A DNA stretch of 64,000 nucleotides from Flaccisagitta enflata (taxonomy: Eukaryota > Chaetognatha > Sagittoidea > Aphragmophora). The notes under the pieces are model-generated. The model did no database searches. It was not told the origin of the DNA and was given only the letters and a program-made list of their open reading frames with translations. Both the position numbers and the translations under genes were made by a program. Positions 57,266 through 64,000 of this stretch are shown here, piece by piece. The stretch is from NCBI GenBank assembly GCA_965153355.1, contig OZ231126.1, forward strand, positions 67,394,001 through 67,458,000. The letters run 5' to 3'. Positions within the stretch are counted from its first letter, which is position 1. The number at the start of each line of letters is the position of its first letter.

Positions 57266-58539
57266 GGGCGCGGGCCCAAAGGGGACGAAGTCCTGTAGAA
57301 CACAGGGCCAGGGGAATCTGTCCATCCCGTCATATGTCAATTTCATTATGCCTTCCTTCTGTCCAGGATGCCCTGTTATTCAAATTCTCATTAAATAACA
57401 TGGAGAAATGACAAAATGCAGTATATGGACAACGGTACCCGTGCCCTTCTTGAGTGAGTTGTTGGTTAAGTTGAGGGGGGAGCAGGCTAGTTTCTTGGTG
57501 TCAAAGGCCAGGATTTGAGTCTTTGAGGCCTGGATTTGAGTCTCTGAGGCCAGCATTCAAGTCTTTGAGGCCAAAACCTGGGTGTCAGAGGCCAGAAACC
57601 CAGAGGTCAAGATCTAGGTATCTGAGACTAGGATGTGGGTTCTAACACCCCTGACAAAATTAGGCGAACTGGGAACATATGCCTTAGAGAGTGAAATATT
57701 GACCCAAGCTCTACAAGATTTGGCATGGAAATAGCAAAAATATCATACTTTCACATAGTGGAGCAACAGAGTGATGTTGTTGAACGGTAGAAGGGTGTGA
57801 CGGTAATAAGTCAGAATTGGCAAATCGGATTTTAACTGGTTTTCCCCACATTATTGCTACATGAAGATGGCATGTATTTGTAGCTGTTTTTCGTGGTCTC
57901 TACCCAAGCCATTTGACTTGGAGTGATGGACACTTATCACTTTGATGATTGTGAGGAAGTTGAGGCCAAAAAATGGACAGGGGCACCCCCTAAAACAGAT
58001 AAAATTGTGCTTGAAGTAAATTATTAATAATGGACAAAGTGGGACTGTCTTCTGTCAGAAAATGGTGTCATAAGGACTTTAATAGGCTTTAAACCTGGAT
58101 ATTGAATATTTTTTGTCAGAACGTGAATGGAATTTAGTCCAGATCATATGGAATTATCCAAAACGGTCATTCCTATCACTTTGTTACACTCAAATAGATG
58201 ATATTCAACCTCAGTCTAGGTATCTGAGACTAGGATGTGGGTTCTAGCAGCCGGAATCTGGGTATCAGAGGCCAGAATCTAGGTCTAAGGGGCTAAGATG
58301 ATGAAATGAAAGACTTATATTAAGGTATTCAGGCCAGATTTGGGCCATTTTGCTTGGATTTGGGCTATTTTGCTTGGACTTAGGCCATACAATTTGGATT
58401 TGGGCCCCAAAGGAAACAAAGCCCGGAGGGGGGGATGGATAGACAGACGTATAGATGTACGGATGTATGGACAGACAGACAGATTCCCCCTGTGTTCTAA
58501 AAGGAGCATAGGTCATCGTCCTATTCGGGGCCGCTGCCC
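57266..58539. mobile_element. Family 3 element (left arm of a larger foldback)
   Basis: Left end GGGCGCGGGCCCAAAGGGGA..CCTGTAGAACACAGGG; right end CCCCCTGTGTTCTAAAAGGA..GGGGCCGCTGCCC. The core contains a TTTGAGTCTCTGAGGCCAG-type minisatellite (57515-57640 and 58216-58290), a TTTGGGCCATTTTGCTTGGA repeat (58335-58420) and an inserted segment at 57643-58215. Flanking CAGTAAGTGGTCAGCGGTGC (57201-57220) is the outer sequence also seen at 63765-63784. Confidence 0.75.
57643..58215. mobile_element. Insert beginning AACACCCCTGACAAAATTAGG, flanked by a 30-bp repeat
   Basis: The sequence starts like the element at 46247 (ACACCYCTGACAAAATTAGG, CGAACTGGG) but lacks its right inverted repeat. CTAGGTATCTGAGACTAGGA then TGTGGGTTCTA occurs directly before it (57612-57642) and again at 58216-58246. 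The right arm of the foldback has no such insert. Confidence 0.7.
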
Positions 58540-58743
58540 AAAAAGCTAAAATACGTCGAAAAAGTATAAACCGACCAAGGAACTTTTTAACCGATTGACC
58601 GATGACTAACCATCCAACCAACCAACCAACCAACCAACCAACCAACCAGCAAATAAGAACTCCCGACGATGACGGAGACAACAACTCGTTGCCCGATGAT
58701 TGCGCCAAATGTGTGGGCACATAGCACGCGACTATAAATAAGA

Positions 58744-59000
58744 AACAAGGTCATTAGACTTAAGTCGCATGTATAGGCACTTTCAAAAAAAGTCAGACAA
58801 ACATTTTTTCTCAATAAGACTTTGAAATAGCTATTTTCTACTCCAAGTTTCTTTTCCACTATTCAGAGACATGGAAAACGCAATAAATAAAACATTAAAA
58901 CGACTTTGTGACACACCAACCGACCCACGAACCGACAGACCGATGGACCGACAGACAAACCAAAAAGTGGCTGACAGAGTCGCGTAGCACGCGACTAAAA
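58744..59000 (+). mobile_element. TH element, complete (TCATTAGACTTAAG lineage)
   Basis: AACAAGGTCATTAGACTTAA, tag AGTCGCATGT (58763-58772), ACTTTGAAATAGCTATTTTC, ATTCAGAGACATGGAAAACG, CCGACAGACCGATGGACCG core, GACAGAG and hairpin AGTCGCGTAGCACGCGACT (58978-58996), AAAAA. Tag vs arm AGTCGCGTGC, 8/10. CACGCGACTATAAAT just upstream (58725-58739) is a remnant of another hairpin. Confidence 0.8.
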
Positions 59001-59159
59001 ATCAGGGGTGTTTGCCTTACACGGTCGCTTTTTTTGCGGTGCAGACATGCAGACTAGCAATCGTAGATGTAGTTTTATCTGTATTGATGTTTTGGTTGAT
59101 GTTCATGCCTCCTCGTCCACCTTTTCCTCTTTCTTCTCCACCTTTTTCTTCTCCTTTTT

Positions 59160-59640
59160 GGGCAGCGGCCGCGATGGGGACAAAGTCCTGTAGAACACAG
59201 GGGGAATCTGTTCGTCCCTCCATACGTCTGTATGTCTTTCTCCCCTCCAGGCTTTGTCTCCTTTGGGGCCCAAATCCAAATTGTATGGCCTAAATCCAAG
59301 CAAAATGGCCAAAATCCAAGCAAAATGGCCTAAATTTGCCTTGAATACCTGAATTTTTGTTCTTCATTCCATCATCACAGCCCCTTAGACCTAGATTCTG
59401 GCCTCTGATACCCAGATTCTGGCTTCCAAAACCCAAATCCTAACCCTAGAGACCCAGATCGTGATCTCTGGGACACAGATTCTGGCCTCGGACACCCAGG
59501 TTTTGGCCTTAAAAACCTCAATGCTGGCCTCGGTGACCAAAATCCAGGCCTCAAAGACTCTAATCCTGGCCTTTGAGACCAAGAAACTGGTCTCTGAGAC
59601 CCAGATTCTGGTCTCAGGGACCCAGATCCTAGCCTACTCC
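59160..59640 (+). mobile_element. Family 3 end with minisatellite core (right arm of foldback)
   Basis: GGGCAGCGGCCGCGATGGGG..CCTGTAGAACACAGGGGGAA, then CCAAATCCAAGCAAAATGGC repeats (59270-59340) and a CCCAGATTCTGGCCTCTGA-type minisatellite (59388-59630). Short frames over the minisatellite in both strands are artefacts. Confidence 0.75.
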
Positions 59641-59779
59641 CCCTCAACTTAACCTACAAAATACTCAAGAAGGGCACATGTACCGTTGTCCATATACTGC
59701 CTTTTGTCATTTCTCCTAATTATTCATGAGAGTTCGAATAACAGGGCATCCTGGACAGAAGGAAGGCAGACATATGGAC

Positions 59780-60255
59780 GGACGGACACACAATGGGCCG
59801 TGACCCGGAAAGTATCAATGTGTCTTAAAATGTCATGTTATGTCGAAAAAAACATTTTTCCAGTTTTCTTCAAACGTTAGCTAACGTTAGATAGATACCA
59901 CTACAGTGACTACCTCAAGGCATTCAAAAGTAAGGTAGGCATGTCACTAGGTGTGGACGATGTGTGCCAAACTCTAACGTTAGCGGGAAAAAAGAGAAAT
60001 AGACGTTACTGCAATATGCAAATTAACTGACTTTATCGAAAGAGAAAAGCGAGTGAACAGATTCCTAAACATCTTTTCTTGACTCCAGTCAATCGATGCT
60101 TTTGTTTGTTGTCATGTAACCTTGGTTACGCCATTCAGAGACTCGTTTCAGTGCTGGTTCGTGCATTATGTGTAGTAGGACTATGACAGTATTCATTATG
60201 CAACCTTACAACCGTGCTTGCCATAAACGTTTTGGTCTGCGATGATGCAGGGAAG
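59780..60255. other. No gene seen
   Basis: GTTAGCTAACGTTAG (59877-59891) is a small palindrome and CTAACGTTAGCG recurs near 59971. No supported gene. Confidence 0.4.
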
Positions 60256-60261
60256 CAAATT

Positions 60262-60650
<389 letters not shown>

Positions 60651-60659
60651 CCAACAGGA

Positions 60660-62055
<1,396 letters not shown>

Positions 62056-62259
62056 TTTAACGTTTCGTGTTTGTCGAAACGGAAACTAGGAGGTTTGAAC
62101 CCAATTTCCATCAGTTGGATGCAAATCGACATTTTTTGTCTTTGGGTCAGACTTAAAGACACAAGATGGCCGCAAAGTCACTTTACTCTGATCCCCTTCC
62201 CGGCGATTTCTTTGCGCGTCGATTGATAACTGAAATCAATCGAAATATCGGAATTTATA

Positions 62260-62812
62260 CAGTACGATGGGAGCAAAGATGACCAAGACTGGAGGAAAGA
62301 TTTTAGGTATTTCAATTTCATTTGATTTATAAAAGAAAATTAGATTCATGGTAATTAAAAGTTGCTTTATTGCTTGAATAAGTTAGCTTTTCTTATTCTT
62401 CAACTTGTGACTTGACTCCATCAGAACTTCATTTTTCAACGTTTTTAACTAGCTCATCAGATCGGGATAAAAATTTTATAAAATTTTATAAAAAAAATCA
62501 GCTCGATTGGACTATTTTTGCAGGTTTTACAGCTGAAAACAGACATAAAACCTGTAAAAATGGTTCGATTGAACCATTTTTTTCTAAGATTATATCGAAT
62601 TTTTTACTCGATCTGATTAGCTAGGCTAGAACATTGAAAAATGAAGTCCTGATGAAGTCAAGTCACAAGTTGAAGAATGAGAGAGGGAAATATATTCAAG
62701 CAATAGAGCAACTTTCAATTAGCACAGATCTTATTTTTTTTGTACATCAAATGAAATTAAGACATCTGAAATCTATCCTCCAGTCTAAGTCGTCTTTGCT
62801 CCCATCGTACTG
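62260..62812. mobile_element. TA-flanked foldback MITE (CAGTACGATGGGAGC ends), intact
   Basis: Left CAGTACGATGGGAGCAAAG, right CTTTGCTCCCATCGTACTG, with TA on both sides (62258-62259 and 62813-62814). The arms are inverted over almost their whole length, turning near 62535-62550. Copies at 38214 and 42006 are about 600 bp and truncated, respectively. TA duplication and CAGT ends fit Tc1/mariner mobilisation. Confidence 0.85.
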
Positions 62813-62814
62813 TA

Positions 62815-63062
62815 GCACCGAACATATCGGTGCAGTTGACCCCAAAGACAAGGGTCTGCTTCGCCAAGCGAATCAGACTCGGACACTCTTTGAACAGGCA
62901 GTCAAAGATCAATGACAGATATCTCTGACAGTATGCAATTACGTGTCACAGATGCATTGACCAGAGCGGATGACGTTCACGCGAGATATGATCCTATAGA
63001 CCTAGAGATTCGCTCGGTAGAATCTCCCGGAGGACAGAACGAAGCAAATAATGCTCCTCTTC
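62815..63062 (+). CDS. Coding-like stretch of unknown family, split by a frame change
   Basis: Directly after the MITE, one frame reads about 33 residues (ending TRTLFEQAVKDQ) to a TGA. The TGA overlaps an ATG (ATGA, 62912-62915) that opens the next frame: MTDISDSMQLRVTDALTRAD, DDVHARYDPIDLEIRSVE, continuing to about 63062 and then into TH-core sequence. Composition is balanced and polar with no simple-repeat bias, unlike most frames here. No domain is recognised. It could be an exon piece or decayed transposon ORF broken by a 1-bp indel. Confidence 0.3.
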
Positions 63063-63109
63063 CTCATCCTTCTCCACAGAACTCCCTTCTTCCTAGGGGT
63101 TCGGACACC

Positions 63110-63204
63110 CAATTGGGCGAGGACGACCGACGACCAACCGACCAACCAACCAACAAACCAACGGACAAAACCTCTTATAGAGGTGCTATGGCGCACCTAA
63201 AAAG
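63110..63204 (+). mobile_element. TH element 3' end (AGGTGC lineage)
   Basis: CGACCGACGACCAACCGACC core, GGACAAAACCTCTTATAG and hairpin AGGTGCTATGGCGCACCT (63181-63198), AAAAAG. The loop differs from the 5320 copy. The 5' end with its predicted tag (AGGTGCGCC) is absent. Confidence 0.75.
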
Positions 63205-63225
63205 TGATCAACTCGGGATTTCTCC

Positions 63226-63230
<5 letters not shown>

Positions 63231-63262
<32 letters not shown>
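63231..63262. repeat. (GA)n microsatellite
   Basis: Short GA tract. Confidence 0.9.
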
Positions 63263-63263
<1 letters not shown>

Positions 63264-63659
63264 AATCAGTCAAATACGGTCAACACAGCAAACAACTTGA
63301 AGCCACTTGCATATTGATATCTAATGAAAGTCATATAAGGAAAAGAAAAGAGTCAAAAACTGTGATAGCAATTTCCTTGATAAAAAAGATGATACTGTCT
63401 TATCGCAAAACAGACAACTTAACACCTGGAATGATGATTTAACTAGTGAGTATTGACTACATGGTAATCATCATAAATAAATTTGATAATGACCAAGGCA
63501 GCAAACAAATAACAAAATTCAAATCTGGAGGTGGGAGGGACGTTGACCGGAGACCAGCCAATAAAGGAGTTGGGAGTGATATCAAAGTGTAAGTCAGTTG
63601 AGGGGTTGGTTGGTCCCCAGTCTGCGTCAGGGGTTGTTTCTAGCCATGATGGGACATAA

Positions 63660-63805
63660 GGACAGACAGACAGATTCCCCCTATGTTTTACAGGACTTCG
63701 TCCCCTTCAGGACCACTTCCCTGCTTCCCCTTGACCTAAATCACACAATACTCAGGCAGGGCGAGGGTACCGCTGACCACTTACTGCCTTTGGCCCGCTA
63801 GGCTG
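63660..63805 (-). mobile_element. Family 3 end
   Basis: GACAGACAGACAGATTCCCC, CTATGTTTTACAGGACTTCG, CCACTTCCCTGC, then GGGTACCGCTGACCACTTAC and TGCCTTTGGCCCG. This is the reverse complement of 57183-57320, including the outer flank, so the family 3 unit extends about 90 bp beyond its GGGCAGCGGCC end. Confidence 0.7.
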
Positions 63806-63833
63806 CTATCCATTATTCTTTTCCTTTTTTCTC

Positions 63834-64000
63834 TTTCACTTTCTCTTTCTCTTTCCTTTCCCTTTCCCTTTCCCTTTCCTTTTCCACTTTCCCACTTTCC
63901 CTATCTCCCTTTCCCTTTCCCTTTCCCTTTCCCTTTTCTCTTGTCTTCTCTTTCCTCTTTTTCTTTTTCTTTTTCTTTTTCTTTTTCTTTTTCTTTTTCT
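63834..64000. repeat. (CCCTTT)n then (CTTTTT)n microsatellite
   Basis: CCCTTT units at about 63860-63940 and CTTTTT from about 63958 to the window end. Confidence 0.95.

Larger units (their letters stand above)
57331..59775. repeat. 2.4-kb nested foldback (inverted repeat of about 615 bp)
   Basis: 57331-58539 minus its 0.6-kb insert is the diverged reverse complement of 59160-59775. Shared landmarks include CCAGGATGCCCTGTTATTC, ATATGGACAACGGTAC, TTAAGTTGAGGGGG, the GGCCAGAATCTAGGTCTAAG core, and the GGGCAGCGGCC..AACACAGGGGGAATCTGT end. The spacer 58540-59159 holds a TH element and a (CCAA)n run (58611-58649). Confidence 0.8.

Noticed and set aside
63860-63940. Telomere-like (CCCTTT)n
   Set aside because: Not a known telomere unit, imperfect, and grades into (CTTTTT)n; an ordinary microsatellite.

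Overview
The window looks like gene-poor, repeat-saturated nuclear DNA from a eukaryote, most likely an invertebrate animal. The reasons are long (GT)n, (CT)n, (CTT)n, (GAAA)n and (AAC)n tracts, a decayed non-LTR (LINE) reverse-transcriptase tail, a decayed Tc1/mariner transposase, an LTR whose primer-binding site copies a eukaryotic tRNA-Leu 3' half, and many short inverted-repeat elements with classical target duplications. The species cannot be named from this sequence. I see no intact cellular gene, rRNA, complete tRNA, CRISPR array or operon. Most long open frames are translations of microsatellites or transposon ends.

The dominant component is a dispersed family of about 30 copies, in both orientations, which I call tag-hairpin (TH) elements. 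A complete copy starts AACAAG(GCC), carries an 8-11 nt 'tag' about 20-35 nt inside, then usually a GGGTGGGCAGGGGC-like box and a (CCGACGGA)n-like core. It then has a TATAGAG box and ends in a small hairpin followed by CTAA or CTGA and A's. The tag and the hairpin change together between copies: lineages with quite different hairpins (AGTCGCG.., AGTTGCG.., GATGCGTCC.., AGGTGCGAC..) carry the matching tag at the other end. That linked variation is the most interesting signal in the window.

Layout. 0-3 kb: a TTAA-flanked inverted-repeat element, two TH copies, a long (GT)/(CTT) tract. 3.5-5 kb: a 1.44-kb foldback palindrome next to a TH 5' end. 5-9.5 kb: minisatellites and TH copies of the GATGCG and AGGTGCG lineages. 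9.7-16 kb: microsatellites and a 500-bp element with 58-bp terminal inverted repeats (family 3). 16.7-18 kb: a 670-bp tandem duplication. 18-25.6 kb: TH copies, a 90-110-bp satellite, and a hAT-like MITE sitting inside a TH hairpin. 26-32.5 kb: two LTR copies facing each other. 32.6-34.4 kb: a palindrome cluster, LINE tail, foldback element, and a GGGCGTTTCTAG-TIR MITE split by a hAT-like MITE. 35.7-37.4 kb: a TH copy with a nested TA-flanked element, then (GAAA)n macro-repeats. 37.9-43.8 kb: a duplicated block in which the second copy lacks 1.7 kb. 44.1-44.8 kb: transposase remnant. 45-54 kb: more family 3, MITE and TH copies between long microsatellites. 54-64 kb: simple repeats, a candidate exon, a 2.4-kb nested foldback (57.3-59.8 kb), a TA-flanked foldback MITE, and a short coding-like stretch at 62.8-63.1 kb.

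The elements nest in one another repeatedly, so relative ages can be read for several of them. All family assignments come from reading the sequence by eye; no database search was possible.
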